From: Jaltomata sinuosa
Taxonomy: Eukaryota; Streptophyta; Magnoliopsida; Solanales; Solanaceae
Reading direction: 5' to 3'
NCBI GenBank assembly: GCA_003996215.1
Contig: QJPP01001728.1
Coordinates: 465,798-529,797 of the forward strand
DNA length: 64,000 bases
The notes below the pieces were generated by a model. That model saw only the letters and a list, made by a program, of their open reading frames with translations. It searched no databases and was not told the origin of the DNA. Made by a program: the position numbers and the translations under genes. Below, one piece after another: positions 23,369 to 35,127 of the stretch; within the stretch, counting starts at the first letter, position 1, and every line of letters begins with the position of its first letter.

Positions 23369-25380
23369 CTTGCTTGGGATGCCTGGCTACAGAGAATTCC
23401 ATCTAAATTATCAAGTTTAATTAATCACGGAAACAGTAGGTTAATTGACAACGTAAAAATAATCTAATTACGACGAATCTTTTAAATGAATAGATAGAGA
23501 TGAATCATAAAGTTGATACAACTAATTTGGAATTGAGGCATAATTATTGATTGATTTATCAAGTGAACCAAAATGAAGCAATTGCATTTGCTCGATAAAG
23601 TCAAAGACTAGCTTTTAAGGATTTCTTTGATAGTGGACAAGTTTGATTTTTGAGGGAGAATGAGGCCCCTCTCCTTGGTACCTTTTATTCTCTGCAACAA
23701 CAAGGATCAATATTTTCCAACCAAGTCTGTCTTATTTTTTTCTTTTTCTGTCTTTTTTACTACACCCCAGTAGACAATAAAAGCCATGGCACGAATCAAA
23801 ATCACTTTCTGGGAAGATACTTATTCTGGTATAAAGTAGAGGCGTAGAAAATGTTAACAAGACCACAATCTTATTTTTCCTTTTGGGAAATTGCTTAAAA
23901 GAGTTTGCCACATTCAACCCAACGATGTGGCCTAGTGGTCAATGAAGTAGATTGAGCACCATGAGGTCTCGGGTTCAAATTCTAGCAGAGAGATTATGTA
24001 CCTGTTGTTGGTGGGGGTGACATGTATCCGGTTGAATTAATCGAGGTGCGGGCAATCTGCCCCAAACACGGTTATAATAATAATAATAAAAAAAAAAAAA
24101 AAAAGAGTATGCCACATTCAATTAGTGGCTTAGTGTAGATTGTAATTTAAAGATGAAGATCTTTATCCTATTCCAATTTGTATAAAGGCTAAATACTATT
24201 ACTGTAGATGGTAGATTTTGAGCGTTCCCCTTCTCTGCTGTCGAATCTATAATTCTATATGATTAATGGTTTACTGTAGTTGGTTGGACTTTGTGTTCCC
24301 TATGATACCCAATTATTGCTGCTGATTCCAATTCTGGATATTTAACTATTACAGCATATCTGTCACTTTTTCTTCATTTTCCCTTTTAACGGTATTTGAT
24401 ATGAAGTTAATAAATGACGTTTAACTATGTCATCTACTATCAATATATCTGCACAATGTTACTGTAAGGATCAGGAACTTGAATATCGATCTTTTGCTTG
24501 TTTATCCTTTTTTCCCCTGTTGATTGTCATGTCTCCTTCCTACGTCCGTTACATATTAATAATGTAATTAATAGTACTGTTTTCATTCTCAAATATGTGA
24601 ATTCCACAAGGGCCAAAACTAAAGATCTTTGTTTCTCGTTATAATGCCAAGTCTGCATCTGTTTGACGTGACACTAATTTAGTACGAAGTCTAAAATATA
24701 ATTATTATTTTTAATTGTAGTAGTAGTAGTGGTGGTAGTAGAATAAGAAAATAATTAAAATTGTTCTTAAAAACTAGTTTGACAAAGAAAACATCATATA
24801 AAAGCTTAAATTTTGAATAATTAACTAATGTACGTATATGTTTTAAATTAGAGCTAGGGGTCAATCCATAATTTCTCTTTTCCCCTGGATTAGGCAAACA
24901 GGAAATTAGCCTCCGTAATAAGTAAAACGCATCATTTGCTCCCTAAACTCTCAAAAAAAATAATCTAACGTTTCGTATCAACTTCTAATCACATTTAAAA
25001 TAATTGCGGTAAACATTTACTGATAGTGTTTATATAAACTAAAATACTTTAATCGTAACAATTAAAATATAGTTTAAGCATAAACTAGAAAGATGTGACA
25101 TGGCAATTGGCATTTTATTGATTGAATTGGTGTAAAATAAAACTCTACTTGCAGCTGCTTTCCTGCCTAACTAGCTTGAGTTTATGTCGTAAATTATTTT
25201 CCAGATCTTAATGGCAAAAATGGTAATAAAGAAAAGATCCAAGTGCGTTATTGTAAGAGGAGGAAAGCGTGAAGGAGAAATTTGATTGCATAAAGGACAA
25301 GTCAGAGTCTCAATTAAGTGTCGGTCCATAGACCTTTGTCTTGCTGTCTCTTGACTTCAGTTTGTTTTCAGTTCTCCCCA
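23369..25380. other. Spacer between divergent DC1 and GALS genes
   Basis: About 2 kb of AT-rich DNA holding a SINE (annotated separately) and the upstream regions of both divergent genes. No further gene is supported. Confidence 0.45.
23918..24100 (+). mobile_element. tRNA-derived SINE, copy 1 (internally shortened)
   Basis: An A-box-like GTGGCCTAGTGG and B-box-like GGTTCAAATTC mark a tRNA-derived head. The body has ttgttggtgggggtgacatg and aattaatcgaggtgcgggca, and the end is (ATA)n plus poly-A. A 21-bp target duplication flanks it (23897-23917 and 24101-24121, one mismatch). It lacks about 50 bp of the middle compared with the copy at 62824-63047. Confidence 0.85.
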
Positions 25381-27306
25381 ATGGCAATGGCTAAAGAAGC
25401 AAGTAGTACACTACTCTCCACCAAGCCATTGGTGGCCACATTGCTCGCCTTCACCCTTGTCATGCTCATCTGGAATCTCCAACCTTACTACGACACTGTC
25501 CTTAATTCCCCTGCCTCTCCCACTTCGGCTAAACTCTCCATTACTGACGACCCTAACAAACGAACCTTCCGTACCTACGGCAATGCCGCCTCTCTCTTCG
25601 TCCAGATGGGCGCTTATCGTGGCGGTCCCACCACTTTCGCCGTCGTGGGTCTCGCTTCCAAGCCCCTTCATGTCTTTGGCCGCCCCTGGTATAAATGTGA
25701 GTGGAACGGCAATGGCAACTCCTCTGCTAAGAACCTCAAGGCCAAGGCCTATAAGATCCTTCCTGACTGGGGCTACGGCCGTGTCTACACTGTGGTTGTT
25801 GTCAACTGCACATTTGCTGTCAATCCCAACGTTGATAATAAGGGAGGGAAGCTCATCCTCTACGCTTACTACGGTGAGTCACCCAAAAGATACGAGAAAA
25901 TCACAGCATTGGAGGAAGCACCGGGGTCTTACAACGAGTCCATATTCAGCCCGCCATATCCCTACGAGTATTTGTATTGCGGTTCTTCCTTGTATGGGAA
26001 TTTGAGTGCGTCTAGGATGAGGGAGTGGATGGCTTATCACGCCTGGTTTTTCGGGCCCAGCTCCCATTTCGTGTTTCACGATGCCGGTGGAGTGTCGCAG
26101 GAGGTAAGGGCGGTGTTGGAGCCGTGGGTGCGTGCTGGTAGGGTCACGATTCAGGACATAAGGGACCAGTCAGAGTTCGATGGCTACTATTACAACCAGT
26201 TTTTGGTGGTGAATGATTGCCTCCATCGCTACCGACACGCAGCTAATTGGACCTTCTACTTTGATGTGGACGAGTACATCTATCTTCCTAATGGCAACAC
26301 TACTCTAGAGTCTGTGTTAAGGGAGTTCTCCAACAATACTCAGTTCACCATTGAGCAAAATGCCATGTCCAGCATGCTCTGCTTGAACGATTCCTCTCAG
26401 GACTATTCCAGGTACTCTCCCAACTTCTCCTTAATTTCTCTACTTGTACTGATTAATAGTCTGCCTTGTTTCCACTTATATGCATTTAGTCATTGCTATT
26501 CTTCACTAATTGCTTCCAATTTCTCTCTTAGGCAACTAGAAGGTATTCTGTAAGAGTATTTATCTATTAGAGCTAATCAGGATAAGCGTTTTTCTGCTTC
26601 ATTGGCATCACTAAGTTTAGGTGTTGCTGATCTAAGTTCCTTACCATCAATGCTTGATTTGTTTTGAATTTGAGCTTTTCTTTAACATTATAGACTAATG
26701 TACAAGTTTCTGAAGCTTTCCTTAAATTTTCAGTTCATTTTGTGTTTGCATTTACAAAGAATGCCTTAGCACTGTTCACGTAGTCACACTTCATTCTTAG
26801 TATATATAAGACATATGTTAGTGAAAGAAGAAGAGTTTTGCACTGTACTATTTTACACAGTTCTGCGCTCTTCCTTTCATTGTCTTCATTTGATAACCTT
26901 GGGTTGGATTTTCTTTCCTTTACTCATGTATGGTGGTTGTTACAGGCAATGGGGTTTTGAGAAGCTATTGTTCAGGGACTCGAGAACTAACATAAGGAGA
27001 GATCGGAAGTATGCCATACAGGCAAAAAATGCATATGCAACAGGTGTACACATGTCGGAAAATGTAGTAGGAGGAACGTTGCACCAGACGGAAACCAAGA
27101 TCCGCTACTATCATTATCACAACTCCATCACTGTACACGAGGAGCTCTGTCGTGAGTTTGTACCCATATCTGCTAAGCATAACATAACCTGGTTCAATAA
27201 GCTACCGTATGTATACGATGACAACATGAAGAAACTCACCCAAACCATCAAGGATTTTGAGCGCAATACTATTAATGCAGCTCCCGACCAGACCAACAAC
27301 TCATAG
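25381..27306 (+). CDS. GALS1: GALS-type beta-1,4-galactan synthase, glycosyltransferase family 92
   Basis: Golgi type II membrane glycosyltransferase that adds beta-1,4-galactose from UDP-galactose to pectic rhamnogalacturonan-I side chains. Exons 25381-26411 and 26946-27306; 463 aa. A short cytosolic tail is followed by one membrane anchor at about 17-33 (LVATLLAFTLVMLIW). The GT92 (DUF23) catalytic region has the metal-binding DxD at D295-D297 (FYFDVDEYIYLPNG) and several NxS/T sites. The C-terminal exon holds QWGFEKLLFRDSRT, VVGGTLHQTETKIRYYHYHN and KLPYVYD. The first ATG of the frame was taken; a second at 25387 is also possible. GALS1 of Arabidopsis (At2g33570) lies beside BUBR1 (At2g33560), so proximity to BUBR1 here supports GALS1 orthology. 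The exact paralogue is inferred. Confidence 0.9.
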
Positions 27307-29339
27307 GATCAGTACATCATATTTATTTATTTCACCCTTACATAGTACAGTAGTGAATCATTTTACCCGATTATATAGAATTTTACTCACCACAATGAAG
27401 AGAAGGAACAACCTTGAATTCTAAATCCTGGAATATTAGGTGAGAAGTGTTGGTGTAGTAAGAGTAACAGAGCTCATCTTTAATTTGTATCATCTACAAG
27501 TATGGCCTACTCCTAATTCTTGCCAGCAAAGCAACACTCCAACCACACTTTGGCTCGATTCAGTTAATATCAAATCATTCATTTGTACCCACAAATTGCC
27601 AAGTTAGGTTTATTGGTTGATTTGGGAAAAGAGAGAGAGATGAGGGGCCTCCAAGTCCCCACCAGGATTTGTCTGTAAATGGTAATCGTTACATTTTCTT
27701 ATATGACTATTCTGTTCTTCCTTTTTCATTTTCATTTGTTATTCTAGTGATTGTTTCTCACTCATTTAAGTAGCAGTTTGTGGATTTAAACTAGGCTTTT
27801 TTAAGAATAAGAATTAAATGCCACTGCTATAGAAAGAAACCCTGATGTAAAAGAAGGGTCTCACCAGTTGGTCTTTTGTCCGTTAGCAATTAAGGGAGTA
27901 TATGTTATTGGTTCTGTGTAGTACAGTATTGATGTGGATATAAATACTGCAACATAAAGAATGTACAACTGTAGCTAACGGTGGTTGCTTTTTCTTATGT
28001 TTCTCCTTCCGTTTCCTTTGCTGTGCAATACAATGTTTAGGGAACCACTATAAAAGATCATTATTATTAATTTGGGTGGATTGTATGATTGAATATGGGT
28101 ATGCGATTTGCTCTTTCTTTCTTAATACTATCAAATATACTAATTAGTTATATGGGCCCAACAAATGATGAAGGTGCACATGCCTTTTCTCTTGCCTTTT
28201 GCATAATTTGTTCTCTAATCCTCCCACTTAAAATGATACTATTGTATTCTCAACGTCATTCTTACTATAGCTCTTCCAATAGATCAGTTGGGGGTATATA
28301 ACCAATAAAAAATATAGCAAGTTGAGTGAATTATTGAGGGACAAAATAATTAAAGTGAGCTTTGCCATATATAGTGACCCATGAGATGGGTTAGGTTCAC
28401 AAAAGTTAGGAAGATTAAAACTGATACCCAGAGAGACCAAATGTTTTAATTAGTAGCAAGCAGATGATAAAGTAGAATTTCCATTATTGATAAAGAGACA
28501 ATGTTATGAATCAATTGTCACTAGTCGGATAAATAGAAAAATGTTAATGGGTTTATAAGCTAAATGGGTTCTTCCACCTATCAGACTAGTCTTGTTTGAT
28601 TTGTAGGCTACTCCTCTTCCCCTTTCTGAATCAACTTGTCCTTGCGCTTACGACAGACGAATAAAAGAAAACATGCAAACTCTAAAGCCATCGACCTGGT
28701 TTAGTGAAAGAGGACAAAGCCCATTCCATTTACTTAGCCAAAAGGGGTTTGGATTGGATCCACTGTTGGACGTCTTCTACTGCCCAACTATTGACTACAA
28801 GTGAAGAGAAGAGAGTCAAAGACCCCCCTTTCAGTCTAATACTCCTTTTTAATATATTTTAACCTTTGTTGACATATTAATTTTATTCTAAAAATATTAA
28901 ACTACACACTAATTGATGTTGGACTGCAAATATCAGTTCATTTTATTCTTAGAAAATATAAGGTAATCGATGAATATTTCAAATTAATTAGCGTATTAAT
29001 TGAGACTCTTGCTCTTCTTCTGTGTTTTTAAGCAACAAAACAAATTTGTTCATTTATTATGGGAGGAATATAGAGATGACATCACTATCCTGCTCTTTTT
29101 ATTTAGTAATATGACAGGATCATTATCCATTTGGTGTAAAATAATATACATGGTGCTTAATAAAAAGGGAATTAGTAAGTGACCGCCTTAGAAATGTCTT
29201 TCAGTCACTTTCCTTTTAGTCTTCCTTCCCAGCTCACCGTCCACCTTTCATTTCCTTGTTCCTACACTCTTCTTCTCTTAATTATCCATCTCTTCCTCCT
29301 TCTTCTCCTTACCTTTTTCTTCTAATTGCAGAATATATC
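27307..29339. other. Spacer: GALS 3' flank and PLATZ promoter
   Basis: About 2 kb. The first part is the 3' untranslated region of the galactan synthase. From about 29200 to 29335 it is CT-rich, consistent with a PLATZ leader. No other gene is seen. Confidence 0.45.
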
Positions 29340-30734
29340 ATGGTATGCATGTGCTCTTTAATCCTGTGTGTATTTCTTAGTACAACTGTATATTAATGGG
29401 CTCTGTCTTTTTCAAGATTCACTACTTATGTATAATTTGTTGAATTAATAGGTTAGTCAAGTGAGCAAGGATGAAATTGGGCCGGCATGGTTGAAGCCGT
29501 TGCTCAAGGCTAACTACTTCCATACTTGCGCAATTCACGGTGATTCAAATAAGAGCGAATGCAACATGTATTGTTTGGATTGCATGGGACCTGCTCTTTG
29601 CTCTTACTGTTTGACCAATCACAAAGACCATCGCCTTGTACAAGTAGGGTTTGCAGCTTGCTCTAAAATTATATGTATGTCAAATTGTAATTATAATTGT
29701 GCCTGCCCTCTGTTTGTGTAGATAAGAAGATCGTCTTACCATAATGTGGTGAGGGTGAATGAAATTCAGAGATACATAGACATATCTTGCATTCAAACAT
29801 ACATTATCAATAGCGCCAAGATTGTGTTTCTGAATGAGCGTCCCCAGCCCAGACCGGGAAAGGGTGTTACCAATACTTGTGAAATCTGCGGCCGCAGCCT
29901 ACTTGACTCTTTCAGATTCTGCTCCCTCGGCTGCAAGGTCTAATCTTTTCCTCAATCTACTGCTTCTTTATTAATTTGGATAGACATAGAGATGTTAACA
30001 AGGAATTTGGTTATATATAGCTGATTCAATTTGACATTAATTTGGAAGCAACTATGGTCTCTGTTTTCCCTCTTTTCAATTTGACAGTAACTTTGTTTTC
30101 CAAGTACAGTTTCTTTTTTTTTTTTTCCGTGTATATATGTCAAGATTTCTATGTTCAGTTTTTATCCTAATTTGGTCGAGCATTTTGGTTAATTAAGAAG
30201 TTTACTTTAGAGTCTCTTTCCTGATGAAGGGAGACACTCCCACATCAGGAGGTTCTTGGGCATCCTTACAAGCAATTCTGCCCCCTTTTGGGTGTGAGAT
30301 ATAGATCCTAGACTTAATTTAACATTTCATGTTATTGATCTCAGTGGGGGCAATTATTGTTTGCGTTGTTAGAATGTTCCAATTACTAATTAATGTGATT
30401 TTGGATGGGGCAGCTGAATGGTATTAGGCGAGGCGATGAAGAGTTGACATTTACAGTGAAGGTGAAGACGAATCAAGGGTTTGAATATTCGGATGAATCA
30501 TCGACCCCAAAGAAGAAGCAACGCAGGGACGACAGAGTAATGTTTGGGTTTCGTCATCTGAATATTGAGGAGGGACATGCAATATACTCCCATCACAAGT
30601 CTAATATTAATTCTGAAGAAGAAGCTAATTTGCACATGATGATGATATACAGTATGTCTCCTGATACGCCTCCTATCTACAATCACAGGAACTCAAGCAG
30701 GAGGAAAGGCATTCCCCATCGGGCCCCTTTTTGA
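29340..30734 (+). CDS. PLATZ zinc-dependent A/T-rich DNA-binding transcription factor
   Basis: Plant-specific regulator that binds A/T-rich DNA, generally reported as a repressor. Exons: 29340-29342 (only the ATG), 29452-29643, 29722-29937, 30414-30734; 243 aa. The first zinc-binding region is C-x2-H followed by a Cys cluster (FHTCAIHGDSNKSECNMYC ... CSYCLTNHKDH). The second is C-x2-C-x10-C-x3-C (CEICGRSLLDSFRFCSLGC), as in all PLATZ proteins. The C-terminal third is acidic then basic (SSTPKKKQRRDDR) and variable. The coding part of exon 1 is just the start codon, ATG|gtatgc, joined to GTTAGTCAAG, giving MVSQVSKDEIGPAWLKPLL. Location fits Arabidopsis At1g76590 or At1g43000 (next to bZIP60). 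Confidence 0.92.
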
Positions 30735-31586
30735 TAATTAAGCAAAACAGAGCTCCGTCACACACACACACATATATATAGTTCCTAAATTATATACATA
30801 TAGCATGTGCATTAGGTAGGAATATGTTGCCTCTAGCTAGCTATTTGTGTTATGCATGTATAGGATCTATGTTTTAATGAATCCTTTTGTATAATGAAAC
30901 AAGTCAGGAACAAAGAATGATATACGTGGTTGGAAAATTAATGATGTATATACATACTGTGGTTAAGAATAGTACATTTCTATTTAATTACCTTCTTCCT
31001 AATTGCCCTTAAGTAGGTAGAATTTGGTGGATGTTATATATTAACATGGCAGAATAGCCTTGTTGAAAGAGACACGTCGGTTCGTGTAAAGATGGCGGCA
31101 AACGGCTTTGCCATGAATTGGAAAAAAAAAAAAAGCAAATCCGCTACGTCGCACGTGCAACACAACCGTTTGACTCTCACATGCATGGGAGAGTTGGATC
31201 GGTTCCAATAATTATCCTACTACTCCATTATTATTAATTAATGTAACTGTATCATCACAAGTACTGACAGATAGTAGTTTTCAGATATAAGTTAATTTCC
31301 AACCATTGACATACAAGTGTCCCTCATTATAAGTTGATACGTACTTACAACAGCAGTACTAATATGTATGCAAATACGTCAGAAGTGAAAGTGAGAGTGA
31401 ATGGAAAAGGGCAAGAAAGTAGTAGAAGAGAGTGGGGCCTAGTGTTTGCATCCATGTCAAATTGAGAGAAGCTTGGGGGACACGTAACACTAGTGTTAAG
31501 GCACCGAGGTGGACTGCATGGATAGAGACTTGGCGCTTTGTCCTCTCTAGCCCCTTAAAATATCTAACATATATATAATTAGTAAT

Positions 31587-31732
31587 TTTTCTATTTTAAT
31601 TTATGTGCTATATTTTTCTTTTTAGTTCGATTTTCCTCTTTTCATTCCAATTCACTCGGCGCACTTTTCCTTATAATCTGGTTAAAAGAATTATATTTTT
31701 TATAATCAGAAATAAATTAAAATAGAAAGAGT
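31587..31732. mobile_element. Short Stowaway-like MITE remnant
   Basis: The ends tttttctattttaatttatg and aaataaattaaaatagaaag are inverted copies around an interior of about 100 bp. Limits are approximate and no target site is certain. Confidence 0.45.
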
Positions 31733-32405
31733 AGTATATATATATATATATATTCTGCCAGTTGTATATATTACAACGAGCAAGCTACATTGAAAGTGCA
31801 AGAAGAGGGGGTGATTTGCCTATTTTTTCGATTATCAGTTGACTGCCTTCTTTAGTTAGTCGACTTGTGCACACAACAAGTACTAAAGTAAGTAGACACG
31901 CAATATTTTCATACTGGTTTGGATCCAGAACGGATCTTACTCCAGTCCCCTTGGGTTGCAAAGGATTTTCAGCTAAACTCTTTGATGCTTTTGGGTAACA
32001 AGAGTTGAATGTAATTCCTACGACTATACTCGATTCTTATTCTCTCTTTTTTTCTTTTTGATATAGTAGCCTCACCAGCAATATTTTTCTCTCCTCTCTT
32101 TTTTGAGTACACAATAGATCACAAGGAAATACAATGCTTGATAAAAGTAGAGCAAAGAAGTTGAGAAGTTTAGACTTAGTGTAGGATTTCTTCCTTTCTT
32201 CAGACGACTTTAAATAGGAGAGATGTAGGAGCCATTGGAGAAGGAGAGAGCAACCCAAGAGTTTTGATCCTTGGAAAAGGGATGTGAAATATCTCTTTTT
32301 CAAGAATAAGGTTGAGTCAAGATTTGACTCTGTTGATTTTCAGAAATCCTTCGTTTAGTGAGCGAGTAGCTTTGATTTTTTCCATAAATAGTATTGGGAG
32401 TATTT

Positions 32406-32532
32406 CATCAGGACTTGTCTGGATATCTTCTTTCCATAACGATGGCCTTGATTGATTGCTTGATATTCCATTAGGACTCGTCTGAATATTTTCTCTCCAT
32501 ATCGATGGCCTTAATTGATTGCTTGATATTTT
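32406..32532. repeat. 63-bp tandem duplication
   Basis: Two adjacent diverged copies share ggact.gtctg.atat and cgatggcctt.attgattgcttgatat. The surrounding 31.9-32.6 kb stretch resembles LTR sequence of unknown family but could not be assigned. Confidence 0.7.
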
Positions 32533-32986
32533 TATCCCAATTTAAATTCGTGTTGATTTTACTCCTTCACTTCAGGTGATATTTTCTTTCCTTAGTAAGA
32601 GGGTCCTTAATTGGTCTTTTTGTTTGTTTTTCTTATTTTCCTGCACACATAGTATTGTCATACATTAAAATTCACACATTAACATACATGATTGGAATCT
32701 TGTCATATAATAAAAGTGGAAGTAATAAGGTCCGTGAGGAATCTGCTATCTCTTTAGAATTGAAAGGTTGATGATCACAATTTGTAGCGTTGAAGTTGGT
32801 TTTGGATAAAATTAGGATGACCAATCAGCTTACTATTCCATATGTCTTGTTTTGAACATGCATAACTATATCCTCTTCCCTGGTTAGCCCAATTATGATT
32901 CTATATGGGCCGTAGCCCGTAACTCATTTGGATCAAGCCTTACTCACGACCCAATTAAGGAAACAGGTGCTCTATCCTAAATTTTA

Positions 32987-33989
32987 GAGAAAACTACATA
33001 GAATAGCAAACTTGAGTCCATAATTACGATCCATAACAACACTTTGTAAAAATTACCATCTACACCAAATATAATAATATTTTGGCTGGCCCCATCCACC
33101 AGTCCAAATAAGCATTTTGTATTTATATTTGTATTTGTATTTGTAGTTGACTGCATCATTTATTTTTTTAAAGAACTGTTTTGTATTTGTATTTATAGTT
33201 GACTGCATCATTTGAATTTTGTATTTGTAGTTGAATGCATCATTTGTATTTTCATTATTCCATTTATTTTTGTATTTGTATTTGTAGTTGAGTGCATCAT
33301 TTGTATTTTTAAAGAACTGCTTTATTTTTGTATTTGTAGTTGACTGCATCATTTGTATTTTTATTATTTCATTTGTTTTTGTATTTGTATTTATAGTTGA
33401 CTGCATCATGATTTGTATTTTTAAATAATTGAAAAGGAAATGTTGATTCTCTTTCTATGAATACTTGTATTTGTATTTATTGATGTAAATTATATTTACA
33501 AATATGAATAATACATTTGTATATGATAGACTCAAGCAAATACAAATAATGCATATAATTATTTGTATACAAATATAAATAACACGGTTAAACCATCCAA
33601 ATGATAAATTTATATAAAATGTATCGTTTGATACAAAAATAATAATATAAAATACAAAAAAACTATAAAATATAAAATACAATAAAAAAAAGAAAGAGAT
33701 AAAGGTCAAAGTATAAAATATAAAATACAAAAAAAAAATGAAAAAGAGGAAGAGAGAGAGGTGAAAATATAAAATACAAAAAGGGGAGAGATTTGAAAAT
33801 ATAAACTATAAAAAAAAAGGAAAAAAAGAAAGAGAGGCTGGAGATAGAAGAGAGAGCTAGAGAAAATTAGGAGAAAATAAGGGAGATAGCAATATTTTAA
33901 CTTAAAATCTGCTATCTTCTGTAATAAAAAAAGTTGTGCTATCTCTTCCTTCATTATGGGCTCAAGTTTACTATTTCTGAAAATTTCTC
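32987..33989. mobile_element. Probable non-autonomous Mutator-like element with internal minisatellite
   Basis: The left end GAGAAAACTACATAGAATAG, followed by CAAACTTGAGTCCATAAT, corresponds to the right end in reverse complement (GAGAAATTTTCAGAAATAGT, then AAACTTGAGCCCATAAT). The interior is AT-rich and non-coding. No perfect target duplication was found. Confidence 0.55.
33113..33480. repeat. Degenerate minisatellite of the tagttgactgcatcatttgt type
   Basis: At least six units contain gtagttga.tgcatcattt separated by runs of tgtatttgtattt. Unit length varies from about 45 to 65 bp. The array makes up one arm of the surrounding transposon-like element. Confidence 0.8.
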
Positions 33990-34127
33990 ATTCAATATCT
34001 ACTCTAAATTTAAACAAGGATTAATTAGCTAGTGAACATCTGAAATTAACATTATATATAATCGACATTCCTAAGTATTCTTAAAAACAAACTTTCGTCC
34101 AATAGAGCACAAAAAGGATAAACATTA

Positions 34128-34372
34128 CTTCCTCCGTCTCAATTTATGAGCCACATTTGGAATTTTGAGAGTCAACCAAGTTTTCTTTTTTTACCGAATT
34201 TTTGTTATTTCTTTTAAATATTTTAAATTTTATAGTATTTTTTATTTAATTTTTAAATATATAAATTATATTTCAAAAACTTAACGCTTCTATGTCCAAA
34301 TTCATGGTTAAAATTTAGAAATTTGATTTTTTAAATTTTAACTGTATCATGTAAATTGGGAGAGAGAGAGAG
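34128..34372. mobile_element. Stowaway MITE
   Basis: A 245-bp element starting CTTCCTCCGTCTCAATTTAT and ending gtaaattgggagagagagag, flanked by TA (34126-34127, 34373-34374). The start is the canonical Stowaway sequence. Non-coding and AT-rich inside. Confidence 0.85.
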
Positions 34373-34563
34373 TACAAAAATTGTAATTTATGGTTTAAGT
34401 GATACAAAAAGATACACTCAGAAGCTTACTTGATGATATAAACCCCTGTTTGCCTGGCCTTTTCCGAAACAAAGTAGAATTTTTTTTCTTTTTACTCTTA
34501 TTTGACATTTTTCCTTTTCATTTCGACTGCTTTGTTACCATAGTAGCAATAACTATATTTATA

Positions 34564-35127
34564 GGTCAAATACATATACAGGCCCTTAAATTTGTCCAAA
34601 AATTTCATATAAACACTTAAACTTTACTTTGTTTCAATTAAATACAAAACTATACACAAATTTATTCCTATCAGACACAACACGCTGACTTGACACATGT
34701 CATAAATAAACACGTGTACTTATGCGTCAGATATGGGAAAAATTATTTCACATAATTAAAAAAATTAGAAAAAAATTTAAAATAAGGGCATAGAACACAC
34801 AAAAATTGAATATTTTTTTGTTTTTATGACCCAATTTGGATAAATAAAATCAGACGAACAATGAAGAACAAAATAATGAAAAGCGTTTATAAAAAATTAA
34901 GGTTTAAATAAAAGCTTTTAGAGATGTTGATATTACCGTTGTAATTCATGTCAACCAACGCTCACGCACCTAAATGTTGTGCAACCCACACTTTGTGCCA
35001 AGTTAGCATGTTGTATCTGATTGGAACAAATTTGTGTATGGTTTTGTGTTCAATTGGAATAAGGCAAAGTTTAAGTGTCCAAATGAAATTTTCAGGCAAG
35101 TTTGAGGGTCTATATATGTGTATGGCC
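34564..35127. mobile_element. Non-autonomous Mutator-like element with long terminal inverted repeats
   Basis: A 564-bp element whose outer roughly 115 bp on each side are inverted copies at about 80 percent identity: GGTCAAATACATATACAGGC on the left against GGCCATACACATATATAGAC read from the right. Shared inner words are TTCAT.T...ACACTTAAACTTT and CATACACAAATTTGTTCC. A 9-bp direct repeat flanks it, atatttata (34555-34563) and atacttata (35128-35136), one mismatch, as expected for Mutator transposition. No transposase. Confidence 0.8.

Noticed and set aside
23925..24010. Possible tRNA gene (A and B box-like sequences)
   Set aside because: No cloverleaf can be formed, and the unit has a poly-A tail and target duplication, so it is a SINE.
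25411..26079. Overlapping open frames on both strands of the galactan-synthase exon
   Set aside because: GC-rich coding DNA creates them by chance; only the plus frame has the GT92 DxD and membrane anchor.
33053..33954. Asn/Tyr/Lys- and Phe-rich open frames
   Set aside because: They arise from the minisatellite and low-complexity AT-rich DNA.
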